Below, piece by piece: positions 34,857 through 45,774 of a DNA stretch of 64,000 bases; the first letter of the stretch is position 1; every line of letters starts with the position of its first letter. The notes beneath the pieces are model-generated. The model was given only the letters and a program-made list of their open reading frames with translations. It ran no database searches and was not told where the DNA came from. The stretch is from contig NC_083344.1 in NCBI RefSeq assembly GCF_019175385.1, forward strand, positions 22,638,380 through 22,702,379, in the 5' to 3' direction. The DNA comes from Lycium barbarum. Its lineage: Eukaryota; Streptophyta; Magnoliopsida; Solanales; Solanaceae. The translations under genes and the position numbers were made by a program.

Positions 34857-36780
34857 TGTTGATATAAGGATCCTCTCTCATTTATTTCATTTCATTTCAC
34901 TTCTCAACACATCAAGAATCCTCTAGAATTCTCTCCACTCTTCACCCACAAGAACCTAAGAGAAATTGATGATCCACTTTGTCAAACCCACAAAATCAAG
35001 TGTATAAAACCTATCAAAGTTCATCTAAGCCCAGAAAACCCAAGGCAAGTGAGCTCGGGTTTTGGTGCAAGAAGAGAATTTCCACTCAAGGCTTATTCTT
35101 CCACAATCTAAGGTGAGTTTTATGATCATTCCTTGTTGTTTAAGGTGGTGAAAGTTAAAACACTTGGATTGTAGAAGGATATAGGAAATGGGTCATGAAT
35201 GTGTGAATAGTGTCATTGTTGAGTAGTAGTTTGGGGTGAATTATAAGTATTGGTATGTTGTGATTATAAGTCCTCTATAAATGACATTTAGAACATGGGG
35301 TAAGTATTATATGTCTGAAAACACGATAGTGAACTATAACCACAATTATGGAGAAATTGAAGTGAAATTGTGAAATGCGGATAATGTAGATGAATGATGA
35401 TTGTTGCCTATTATATTGTGAACGTTGTTATGGATGTTTGGGAGTTGATATATGATATGGACAAAGTAGTAGAAACAAAGGAAATTCTGTCCAATTTCCC
35501 TAGAAATAGTAACACGTTCTTGTAATCGATTAACTAATGTTGATACGAATCCTCTTGAAGGTAGAGATGCGGGCATCGAAGGAGAACAAGCAATCGATAG
35601 ATTAGTTAAACAAAAAAGGTATGTGAGGCTCGTCCTTTATTTCTAAGGAATGAATCCAATTGCATGATTTTTCCTTTTTCTCCATGAATCTTCTACATCC
35701 CGGAAAACTAAAAGTCTATGTTCATGAATAACCATATGAGATAAGAGATACATTATGATTCCAATAATGATGATGAATAGCTTAAGTATAAAGATTCTAG
35801 AGTTCATGATATGAAGTTCCTACAGAGTTGATGATGTTGTTTATTGTATACACTCACCTTATATGCTATTTCCTTCAAGGTGAGGCAGAATGCTTATAAA
35901 TGCTCCATAATGGAATCAGGAGTTCACGACCTTATGTCACCTCGATAAATTATAGTTGTCTTTGAGTTTCTATGCATGCATTATGATGAGTGCATGTTGA
36001 TGATATTACACCGCCCATATATGGCTAGGCGGGCAGCGTATACACCATGTCTAGATGGCATAGGCAGACACTATTAGTGGGCGACATGCGATGGTACCCC
36101 AAACGCGGGAGGCCTGGACGCAGGCTAATGATTATCACACCGTACCTATATGGTTGGGAAGTTTATACATATATGCATACATGATATGATGATGATAATG
36201 AAGTAAGCCAGCATGCATTATTTCTTTTATAATTGACTGCCAGTTACAGGTTGTTCCTTATTTGATATTTCCTTTATCTCATTGATGTATTATTGTTACT
36301 TATGCCTCTCATACTCAGTACAATGTTCGTACTGACGTCTGTTTTCTTTGGACGCTGTGTTCATGCCCACAGGTAGACATGGAGGTGATCCAGACTCGTA
36401 GGAGCTATTAGCTGACTTGAGAGCACTCCATTGTTCCGGAGGTGCCTTTGATTATTCTTTTGTGTATATATATGTATATTTTGGGCACGACGGGGTCCTG
36501 TCCTGTCCCGTCCCTATGTCTAGCACTCTAGTAGAGGCTCATAGATACGCATATGTGGGTAGTATGGTCTCACGATGCTACTATTGTGTATTTATTATTT
36601 TGATAGCCGAAGGGCTTATGTATATAAAAGTAATAATGTTTCCAAACAAAAAATGATTTTTCTATGATTTGAGTATATAATTAATGAATGTACGCTTAAT
36701 GAGTATGATAACTAGTAGGATGAGTGGTGCTCGGTGGTTAGCCTCGGGTAATCATTACGGCCCCTAGTCGGGTCGTGACA
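34857..36780 (+). mobile_element. P1 3' LTR lacking U3
   Basis: It begins at the TATA-like GATATAAGGATCC (34861) and runs to GGTCGTGACA at 36780. It keeps the exon-1-like stretch, donor-like TAAG|GTGAGT (35113-35114), acceptor-like ACAAAG then exon-like block 35481-35618, donor-like AAAG|GTATGTG, inverted GC repeats near 36000-36130, and the double hairpin 36302-36373. U3 and the LTR start are absent. No TSD could be confirmed after it. Confidence 0.85.
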
Positions 36781-36899
36781 AGAAGTTGCATGGTCCTATT
36801 GAAGGTAGAGATTGACGGCCCGTTGACGTGTTGACGGTCCGTCGACGTATCCCGTCGATCTGTTTTTGCAGATCAAAATTCTCAGAGCATAGCGACGGC
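36781..36899 (+). repeat. Unassigned 119-bp spacer, probably an LTR U3 scrap
   Basis: It lies between the P1 3' LTR end and the Athila LTR. It contains GACGGCCCGTTGACG and GACGGTCCGTCGACG, the same palindrome style found in U3 regions here. It may belong to the element into which P1 or Athila inserted. Nothing codes here. Confidence 0.45.
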
Positions 36900-38279
36900 T
36901 GATGTGCCATGAAATTATGGCACATTCGATGATTTTTGGCTATAAGTTTTACTTATTTTTGAGTAAGTCTTGGTATGTTTTATGTGTTTGTTACATGTTG
37001 CAGATATTTAACGTATTTCGGGAGCAAGTCGTGGAAATGGAGTAAAAAGATGTTCAAAGAAAGAAAAATAACTGAAGCCTGATTTATACGGAGGAACATA
37101 CGGACCGTAGAATATTCACGGTCCGTAAGAGCCATCGTAGATGCTTCACAGTGAGGCCTTAGACTTGAAGAGGAAGTCCAGGCAGAAGTACGGACCGTAT
37201 ATTATTTACGGTCCGTAACTCCCACCGTAGATTGGTTCAAGAGAGGTCTTAAAGAGAAGAGGATTTTACGGACGGGTTATACGGACCGTATAATATTTAC
37301 GGTCCATAAAAGTGGAGCGTATATCTGACAACTGGGGAAGATTCTACGGAGAACTGTTCACTAATTCTACGGACTATATAAAATGTACGGTCCGTACATT
37401 GGACCGTCGGGGGAAATTTTGTCAATCTTATTTTGCACGACTTTGATTCTTATAAATAACTTATTTCGGTTTCTTGTAAAGTACATTACGACAGAACTCA
37501 ATTTTATTTTCCTTAGCACTAATTATTCATCGTTTTGGAAGTCTTTTGGGGATTACAAACAATTGCAATTAATTTCTCTTCAATTCCAAGCAATCAATTG
37601 TAAGCATTATGAGCTCCATTATTTCTTATTGTTCTTCTTCTTCTATGAGTAACTATATTCCCTTACTAGGGTTGTGAACCCAATTGATGGGTGTCTTGTG
37701 ATTGGGTTTGTGATTGATATACACATAATGGATTATTTGGGTTTATTTATTCTTCATTCTTTATTCTTAATTAATGGTTACAAACATTGATTAAAGCCAT
37801 AAACCTTGATTTATTTGGAAAAATAATTAGGTTTGGTAAGAATAAATAACAAGGACTCAAAGCTTTAAACTTTATTTAATAAATTCACTTAGGAATAAGA
37901 AGAATTTACTTGGCATGATTAATCTCTCTTCATAGTTACTTTCTTATATTTGGAAAATTATAGAAAGAGATAATCTTTATTTATTGGGAAATAGTAGAGA
38001 TTCACATAGAGATTAAGTGCATTCATATAATGATCCATTAGAAGTATATCAAGATCAATACCCATGATCATACACTCTATCTAACAAGGACACAACCTTA
38101 TATTTTTTACGATAAATTACCACCCAAAGCAATTAGTAAGAAATTAGTCATAAAAACCAACTTTTACCAAAATCATCGGATTAAGACATTAGACGTAAAT
38201 TTAGCATTCTGCGACTTTAGTAACCTTTTCACACCATATTCCGCGTTATACCATTAATAGGTGTAATTTGAGCGTATCA
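36900..38279 (+). mobile_element. Athila 5' LTR
   Basis: It ends GCGTATCA before the PBS. Homology with the 3' copy begins at TTGGCTATAAG (36936; 59440 in the 3' copy). The first about 36 bp, starting TGATGTGCC and containing GTGCCAT-AAATT-ATGGCAC, have no match there, so the start is 36900 or about 36937. From 37087 to 37405 there are repeated TACGGACCGTA...ACGGTCCGTAA pairs. A TATA box TATAAATA lies at 37451-37458, just after the palindromes, and an AT-rich tail follows. Confidence 0.85.
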
Positions 38280-38284
38280 AATTT

Positions 38285-38302
38285 TGGCGCCGTTGCCGGG
38301 GA
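38285..38302 (+). promoter_or_regulatory. Athila primer-binding site
   Basis: TGGCGCCGTTGCCGGGGA starts five bases after the LTR end. This is the tRNA-Asp-type PBS characteristic of Athila/Tat elements and differs from the tRNA-Met type used by the Tekay elements here. Confidence 0.93.
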
Positions 38303-38400
38303 ATACGGTTTTGAAATTACTAAATAGTGTTTGCTTTAATTGAAGTCTTTTGCTTATTCCATCACACCTTGTTTGCTACTTTGTGTAAAAAGGGTGAACA

Positions 38401-40216
38401 TGAATCAGAATTAGCAAAATCAACGTGCTGGTAACCAGGGGAATCGATTGAAGAATCAGGCGAATGAATCAGATGATGAGAATGTTTTCAGTGATCTTGT
38501 TCCAGAGGAGGACTATGCATCTGCTATTGTTCATCCTTGAGTTGGAGCTGCTAGCATGAAAATTAACTCCTCTCTATACCAGTTGCTGAAGCTTGAGGGA
38601 TACTTTCGGAACTCTACCGAGAATGACCCTCACCGTCATTTGTATAATTTTGTGGATGTGTGTGCTAATCACATCCAAAACAACGTTTCACATGATGTTA
38701 TTCAGCTGAGGTTATTTAAATATTCCATAGCTGGAGATGCAAGAACATGGTTTGAGAAGCTGCCCCGAAATGCGATTACTACCTGGGCAGAGATGGTGAC
38801 TGCTTTTCTCACGAAATGGTACCCTCCTAGCAGGAAGGCTGAAATTCGTGACAAGATCTACGAATTTAAGCAGCGATCGGGGGAACAACTATATGTATCC
38901 TGGGAGAGATTCAAGGAGTATTTGTAGAAGAGTCCAAATCATGGTTTTCCAGAGCACATATTAATGGAGAAGTTCTACCGAGGGCTAGATCCAGTGATGC
39001 AGTCAGTTGCTAATAATGCAGCTGATAGTTGTTTCCTGAACAAATCTTATCGACGAGTGACCAACATGCTTAACAAGTTGATTACTCACAATCAGGCTTA
39101 GCACTCAAACAATGCTGATGTTGTACCGTATGGTAGTTCTATGATCCAGAATATGGTAAACAAGAATCAAGATACCCAACAAACATTGGCAGAACTTGCA
39201 ACAAATATTTCCTTGCATACAAAGAAGTTTGATGAAACCCAGATTAAGAAGGTAAATGTTTGTTAGGATGATACAGTTATGCCAAAAGGGATGTACCATA
39301 CTCAAGATGGTTCGTTTCATGAAGGGCCCCCTATGCAGGTTCAAGATGCTAACTATGTGAATAACTCTCAAGGGGGTTATCAAAGACAGAACTACCAAGG
39401 TGGTTCCAGAATCAAAATCAATGGAGACCTCAGCAAGGACAAGGTGCTTATAACAACTGAGGGAACTACAACAATAGTTATGGTGGTACGAACCAAGGGA
39501 GATACAACAACAGTAACAATTTTGGGAACAAGAGTTCTAATCCTTATATACAACCGAAAGGGCAGTCAACGGAGCAAGGTAGTTCGAAGGTTGAAGAAAT
39601 GCTTGAGAAGATTCTAGTAAATCAGTCTAAGCTTGAGAGGACTTTATTTGGGCTGACAGAGACAGTGGGTTCCTATACAGCGACTATTCAGAAGCTTGAG
39701 TCACAGATGAGGGATATTTCTAGAGAGCAGGACCCTCCTAAAAAGGGAGGACTTCCGAGTGACACTGTTCCGAATCCGAAGAATGGGGGAGGCGGTGTAG
39801 ACCGTGTGTTTACCATCACTACTAGGAGTGGTAAAATACTCCAAGAGGCTGATAAGAAGGTGGTTGATCTTGAACCGATAGATGAAGAGGATGAGGTGCA
39901 GTCTGAAGCACCCATTATTGTTGATGAGAATCCTACTGACAAGAAGGTTGCTAATATTCCAGAGATAGTGAAGGAAGCCCATAACACGAGCAAGCAGACT
40001 GTAAAAGGGGCTATCCGTCGTTTGACTCAGCTTTTCAAGTCTAAACCTTCTTTTCCTCAGAGGTTGGTAATGAAGAAGGAGGATGCTAATTTCGAGAAGT
40101 TTTATGATCAGTTGAAGCAGTTATCTCTAAATTTTCCCTTCTTGGAACCTGTCAAGGAGATGCCCGATTTTGCTAAATATTTGAAGGACTTGCTGACCAA
40201 GAAGAAAACAGTTTAA
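38401..40216 (+). pseudogene. Athila gag, broken
   Basis: It starts MNQN followed by a stop. The Retrotrans_gag core is open at 38556-38924: YFRNSTENDPHRHLYNFVDVC, LRLFKYSIAGDARTWFEKLP, TWAEMVTAFLTKWYPPSRKAEIR, FKQRSGEQLYVSWERFKEYL. A stop follows, then ILMEKFYRGLDPVMQSVANNAA, more stops and a frameshift in the Gln/Asn-rich region near 39390-39600. The last frame (39599-40216) has the late-Gag stretch with TTRSGKIL and a Lys-rich segment LKQLSLNFPFLEPVKEMPDFAKYLKDLL. It ends at a stop before the protease. Confidence 0.9.
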
Positions 40217-40225
40217 CATGAAACC

Positions 40226-40663
40226 GTGAATTTGACTCACACTGTGAGTTCTATCATCTCAACTACTACTGTTCAGAAAAAGGGAGATCCTGGGGCATTC
40301 ACTATTCCTTGTTCTGTTGGGCACCATGATCTTGCTCGAACTTTGTGTGATAATATGGCGAGTATTAATCTAATGTCACTTGCTATATACAAACAATCAG
40401 GTTTGGGGATGCCAAGGCCGACTACTATGAGGTTACAAATGGCTGATACGTCTATCAAATGACCTGTTGGGGTGGTTAATGATGTACTTATGGGGGTTGG
40501 TAACTTTATGTTGCTCGCTGATTTTGTGATTCTTGACTGTGCTGTTGATTGGGACATTCCTATTATTCTGGGGAGACCCTTCCTTGCTACAGGGAGAGAA
40601 CTGATGGATTCAGAGAAAAATGAAATCAAGTTCCGAGTCAACGATGAAAAAGTTACTTTTTAG
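40226..40663 (+). pseudogene. Athila protease with damaged active site
   Basis: The frame shows AFTIPCSVG, then LCDNMASINLMSLAIYKQSGLG, where Athila-type proteases normally have D-L-G-A-S. Here Asp (40349-40351) is followed by Asn-Met-Ala, so the Gly of the D-x-G motif is lost. A stop at 40460-40462 (usually R/K before PVGV) precedes [28 protein letters not shown], the flap-to-ILGRPFL region of the fold. Confidence 0.88.
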
Positions 40664-41968
40664 GCTAGCAAGGGGATGAAGTTACCAAGTGCTTACGAGG
40701 GAGTTTCGGTAATTGATTCATTTGATGTTGTTGATGAAGCGGTGGAGTTCAAAATGGAAGAAGAAATTTTGGGTGAAGCTCTAGCTGGTATTCTTGTGAA
40801 CATTAATGCTGAGGACATGGAAGGTTATGTGAAGACAATTAATTCACTTGTTGGGTTGGGTTCATATTCTTACCACCCAAAGAAGCTAAATCTTGATCTG
40901 GTGTACGCAGATAATTGAGCCATATCTTAAGTATGAGTTCCTTGGTCTGGACAATACATTGTCGGTGATTGTTTCAGCCTTACTGACTGAGGAGCAGATC
41001 CTACAGCTTTTTAAGGTGTTGCGGGAATATAGGCGTGCTGTTGGTCTGACCACAACAGATATTGGGGTATCCCATTTGGGATCTGTAAGCATAAAATCCA
41101 GTTAGAGGAGGATAGCAAACCGAGTGTAGAGCATCAGAGGAGAATGAACGAGAATATGCAAGAGGTCATCAAGAAAGAGATCATCAAATGGTTAGATGCG
41201 GGAGTGGTTTACCCGATTGCTGATAGTAAATGGGTGAGCCCAGTCCAATGTGTTCCTATGAAGGGCGACATCACTGTTGTACCAAATGCAAAGAGTGAGC
41301 TGATCCCAATAAGAACTGTCACCGGATGGAGAGTTTGCATGGTCTATCGCAAGCTCATCACTGCCACATGAAAGGACCATTTCCCTATGCCTTTTATTGA
41401 TCAAATGCTTGATCGGCTAGCGGGGCGTTCCTACTATTGCTTCCTTGATAGTTATTCGGGCTACAATCAGATCAACATAACTTTAAAAGATCGGGAGAAG
41501 GCTACTTTTACTTGTCCTTATGGGACGTTTGCGTTTAGCCGGATTCCTTTTTGTTTGTGTAATGCACCAGCCAATTTTCAGAGGTGCATGATGTCAATCT
41601 TCTCTGACATGGTAGAGGACTTCTTGGAAGTGTTCATGGATGGTTTCTCTGTTGTGGGTGATTCGTTCGAAGATTGTCTTGGCCATCTGAGTCAAGTGCT
41701 GAAAAGATGCGAGGAGAAAAATCTCACGCTAAATTGGGAGAAGTGCCATTTTATGGTGAAGGAAGGGATCGTCCTCGGTCACAAAATCTCTAAAAAGGGA
41801 ATTGAGGTTGATCAAGGAAAAATTGATGTGATTGCAAAACTTCCACCACCTATCTCAGTCAAAGGTGTCCGAACTTTCTTGGGACATGCTGGGTTCTACA
41901 GGCACTTCATCAAAGATTTCTCCAAGATTGCTAACCTGATGTGCAAGCTTCTTGAAAAGGAGGTTAAG
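40664..41968 (+). pseudogene. Athila reverse transcriptase, cut by element D
   Basis: After an acidic linker (AYEGVSVIDSFDVVDEAVE, to 40918) the RT begins near 41144: VIKKEIIKWLDAGVVYPIADSKWVSPVQCVPMKGD, RVCMVYRKL (usually DYRKLN), a stop at 41369, then PMPFIDQMLDRLAGRSYYCFLDSYSGYNQI (motif A Asp kept). The catalytic box is FMDG where the family has FMDD (Gly codon 41642-41644). LGHKISKKGIEVDQGKIDVI and FLGHAGFYRHFIKDFSKIA follow. Element D enters at LLEKEVK (TSD ttaag). Confidence 0.92.
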
Positions 41969-42540
41969 TGTCACGACCCAACTAGGGGCCGTGACGAGTA
42001 CCCGATACTTGTATCGAGCACCCCTTGTCTATCGTTTTGCCTTTACCTCTTAGCAAGTCGTATGAACGGTGACATATATATATTTTTTTGAACATTAACA
42101 TTAGCAGCGTCATTATGAACATAGACTAGTAAACTTCGTTATCAATTTATACAACAACATTAACATGCTAAAACACCATATATCTAAGTGTACCTGACTG
42201 ACTGTACATATCTGTCTACGAGCCTCTAGACATAGTACGCTTATACATAGAAAGGGTCGAGTACTGTCGTGCCCAAGAATACATACACAAAATAGTAGCA
42301 CTGAAGTGAGGCTCCGGAATAACTGGAGCGCTGTAGAGTACCGCTGGTAGAGCTCCTAAGGATCAAGTCCACCTGTCTGCCGACCTGCGCGGCATGAAAC
42401 GCAGCGTCCACAAGAAGGAACGTCAGTACGAATAGTGTACCGAGTATGTAAGACATGGAAGATAACACAAGCAATAACATAGTGTATAATTAATAATGTC
42501 ATGGAGTCATAGGACATAGAAAATAGAACTTATACCATGT

Positions 42541-42860
42541 CATGTATTATCATATCGTATCATATATTATCTTGTCTTGTCGTAGCATATCGCGTTATAA
42601 TATATCGTGTCATAGTATGTCAGGCTATAGTATATCATATCATAGTTCATCATATCATAGCATAGCATGTTATAGCGTGTCGTGTCATAGCATAGCGTGT
42701 CATAGCATGTCTCACCATAGCATAGCATGTCATAGCGTATCATAGCATAGCATAGCTTGTCATATCATGTCCTGTCGTGGTAGATCATAGCATATCATGT
42801 CATAGTATAGCTTACCATAGCATATCTTATCATAGCATGTCTGGTCGTGACATGGTAGGT
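42541..42860. repeat. Degenerate CATAGCATGT-type array in D 3' LTR
   Basis: A run of short variants (ATCATAGCATGTCATAG, TATCATATCATAG and similar) with a 5-bp period built on CATAG/CATGT/CGTAT. The same array, almost unchanged, is at 47837-48156 in the other LTR. Short ORFs across it (for example CHSMS-HHSIA) are only translations of the repeat. Confidence 0.88.
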
Positions 42861-43213
42861 CATATCATAGCGCCGAGCAATGTCGGCTCACCCACATAGC
42901 GCCGATATACACCGGCTCACCCATATATCCCGCGTCTGGGCACCCCGCGTCCGGGATCATAAGCCAGCTGATCAGGTAGCAATGAAACATGTTTCCCTTC
43001 CCATTTCCCCCATGTATCCCTTCCCCCCAGCCCAGGTTCATATACATAGCTTGCATATATGTACTTTGTATGCATATACACATCTTATATACGTACACAT
43101 ATTTTTGTATTCATATACATAGCTTGTATACATATACATGTCTTATATACATTTACTTATCTTATATACATATACATATTTTATATACTTATATATATCT
43201 TATATACATATAC

Positions 43214-43218
<5 letters not shown>

Positions 43219-43263
<45 letters not shown>
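43219..43263. repeat. (TA)n microsatellite in D 3' LTR
   Basis: The run is about 45 bp and is embedded in a tatataca(t/c)atc-rich segment (43030-43310). The matching run in the 5' LTR is about 10 bp longer (48515-48569) and accounts for the length difference between the two LTRs. Confidence 0.92.
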
Positions 43264-43268
<5 letters not shown>

Positions 43269-45738
43269 CTTATATAAATATACATGTTTTATATAAATAT
43301 ACATCATATAAGCACACAAGGGAGCCCAAGGGAAAATCATGTAGCCATCAGAGTGACGTAAGGTCGGTGACCTCCGAGTACATTATGGAATACTCATGAT
43401 CGCTCTTGTCTCACCTCGAAGGGACGAATATTTTAAGGTGAGATGGTCAACGGAGAATAGTATTAAAGTAAACGTAGAATGAAATCGTGGGCGTCATAGA
43501 TGACAGTTCATAGGCTTGGAAGTCTTTAGAAAGTAAAGTCATAGCTAGGAAATATAAATAGGATTCGAAAATTAGTTTATCATTTTCATGTTTACATAAG
43601 ATACTTAGCTTAGTCATCTTAGTCATAGAGTCGTTCTGGTAGGATGTATCATAGGCATATCCTCTTATCTAACATCATTGTTATCATTATCGTCATGGAA
43701 GTACCCTCGTTAGAGGAGTCATAGTACTTATCATTTGGTAACGAAATCGGGATTAAAGTTTCCCTTTAGATTCACTTCAAGTAAGTCAAGCAAGACTATA
43801 AGGAAAATCCGAGAGTAACGGGCCCACCTCGGGCCGGATGAGGTAGCGTATACGATTTACATATATTACGTGTCATAGCGTTACTTGTGAGGATCTTAGG
43901 GTAATCGGGTCCCATTTACATAAGTGCTAAGGGTTTAGGAGGTTTTTTCCCACAATTGGCACACTTTCTAATTCAATTCTATTGAACAAAAAGGAGAAAA
44001 CTTTAGGTGCGGATTCCGGGGAACAGAGTTATCCCCGAGGCTCGTACCCGACTTATTACACCTAAGACATGCCATAGAAAGAAGGGTGAAGCCTTACATA
44101 CCTCTTTCCGCTCCTTTTGCTATTCCAAATTCACGTCACAATTTCGTCAAAATCTGCAAATTGGTCGTTTTTACCAAAACTCTCATTAGTATACTTAGAG
44201 TTGAAATCTTAAGGAGACACTTGGCTACCAAAATTTCGGCAGCATTTCCTCTGTAAATATACCATCCTCAACATTCAACATAGCCAAATTCTCAACCAAC
44301 ACAATCCGGGAATTCAAACCCGACCAAACTATTAACATAATCAACAATCGCACTAGCAATTCACATATTTCATCCAAGATGCATGATTTCAATTTATTAC
44401 CTTCTTCAAAACCTTCCGACTCCAATGAACACGATAACAACCTTATAGTATATATTCCAACGACATCATACCAATATCATTACATACTATCCATGCAAGA
44501 ACATTATTCTTCAATATACATAATCTTCCAATTACCAATACTTTACCACACTTATCAAGTCTTTACTTGCTATATGCAATCTACAACACAACAACTAAAA
44601 CACTAAATATAACTTGGTCATTATTCTTCAACAATACCAATAGTCGTAATATCATTTCCAACACCAACATATGCCATAAAACAACCCACACACTATTTTC
44701 CAAATTTCTCAACCAACCCACTTGTGATACAACTATTTAATAACTTTATTTCCGTAAAGAAGTTGACATTAGTACTAACAACATCAATAATAACATCCCC
44801 AACATCCTACAAGATAGATATATGTATATTTCGTCCAATTTCTTTTCAAATCTCAACCCACAAATTAACAACATCAATACAACAAACTATCACCTTGTTC
44901 TTGCCATTATTTCTTAATTCATATTGATAGAGAAAGAGATTGAACAAATTCATACCTTGTTTTTCATGAAGGTATCCAAATCTTCAACATTTACTTGTTT
45001 CCAAGCCACTCCAACTCCAAAATGAAATTATATTTGTGACTATGCGTTGCCCGGACTTCGATTAGTACTTGTAGCTTGAAATTTTGCTCAAAATCTTTGA
45101 TTTTGTATGAGATTTGAGAGCCCTTTGATGGCTGAACTTTCTGGAAATTTTCAGGGGTTTTTGATGAAGAAAAATGGGTTTTTACCCCTTTTATATTAAA
45201 TTGGGTCGGCGTACTGTAGCTACAGTACTGCTGCAGTACTGTAGCGGTACTGTAGCAGTGCTGTTTCTGCGCGACAGTTCAGTTTGTAACGTCTATAATT
45301 CTCTCCTCCGAGGTCCTATCAACGAGCGGTTTGTTACATTATAAACTAGACTCGACGAACTACATTTTAGGCTTTTGAAACGCCTTAAAACTCCAACTAT
45401 ACATGGAGATATACCCCTCCAAAGTTGGATAAAAATCCTTCCAGCATTTCTCAAATTTTTCATCGAACTTATTTTCTTCAATTTGCTCGATCTCGAAATA
45501 TTCCGAAACTCTCCATACATGATATTTATCACTTATTATACTAATAATGATCATGTTCTCATGTTTCAAAATACTCTTTCCCGATTACGACTTACGAGAT
45601 CGTAATTCACCCTCTTTCTTCGTTGTTACGTACTTTCCATGGCTTGTGCTTTTCAAAACATTATGGGACGTCTCCGACACTCCCTTACTACGGTGAGGTA
45701 AATGTCATACTCCTGCTCTGAAAACGCGGGGTGTAACA

Positions 45739-45774
45739 TCCTCCCCCCCTTTAAAACATTCGTCCTCGAATGTT
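45739..45774 (-). promoter_or_regulatory. D polypurine tract and PPT-adjacent hairpin
   Basis: On the minus strand AAAGGGGGGGAGGA abuts the LTR. Directly upstream lies AACATTCG-TCCT-CGAATGTT (45755-45774), identical to the stem-loop next to the M2 PPT. Confidence 0.88.

Larger units (their letters stand above)
16192..36780 (+). mobile_element. P1: plus-strand Tekay-type chromovirus, host of three insertions
   Basis: P1 is the outermost element of the left half. Its pieces are: end of 5' LTR (16192-16819), PBS, gag (17026-18178), PR (18179-18582), [M2], PR-RT-RH-IN (28506-31366), [solo LTR], IN tail (34576-34856), truncated 3' LTR (34857-36780). The TSDs of the two internal inserts are perfect and the reading frame is continuous across them. 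The upstream part of its 5' LTR was separated by M1 and lies off the left edge. No TSD for P1 can be checked. Multiple stops make it inactive. Confidence 0.85.
41969..45738 (-). mobile_element. D 3' LTR
   Basis: The 3770-bp LTR starts TGTTACACCCCGCG on the minus strand and ends GGTCGTGACA. In element order: palindromic GTACTGTAG/CTACAGTAC cluster (45267-45213), TATA box TATAAAAG (45195-45188), donor-like ACAAG|GTATGA (44955-44954), exon-like block 44250-44102, TA microsatellite (43219-43263), a degenerate CATAGCATGT array (42541-42860) and the double hairpin 42458-42384. Confidence 0.93.

Noticed and set aside
39599..40216. Independent 205-codon host protein
   Set aside because: TTRSGKIL and the Lys-rich late-Gag segment, and its place between gag core and protease, show it is the end of Athila gag.
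42989..43399. 136-codon Tyr/Ile/His-rich frame that looks like a membrane protein
   Set aside because: It is a translation of the tatatacata/TA microsatellite region of the D LTR, and its repeat at 48285 changes with repeat number.
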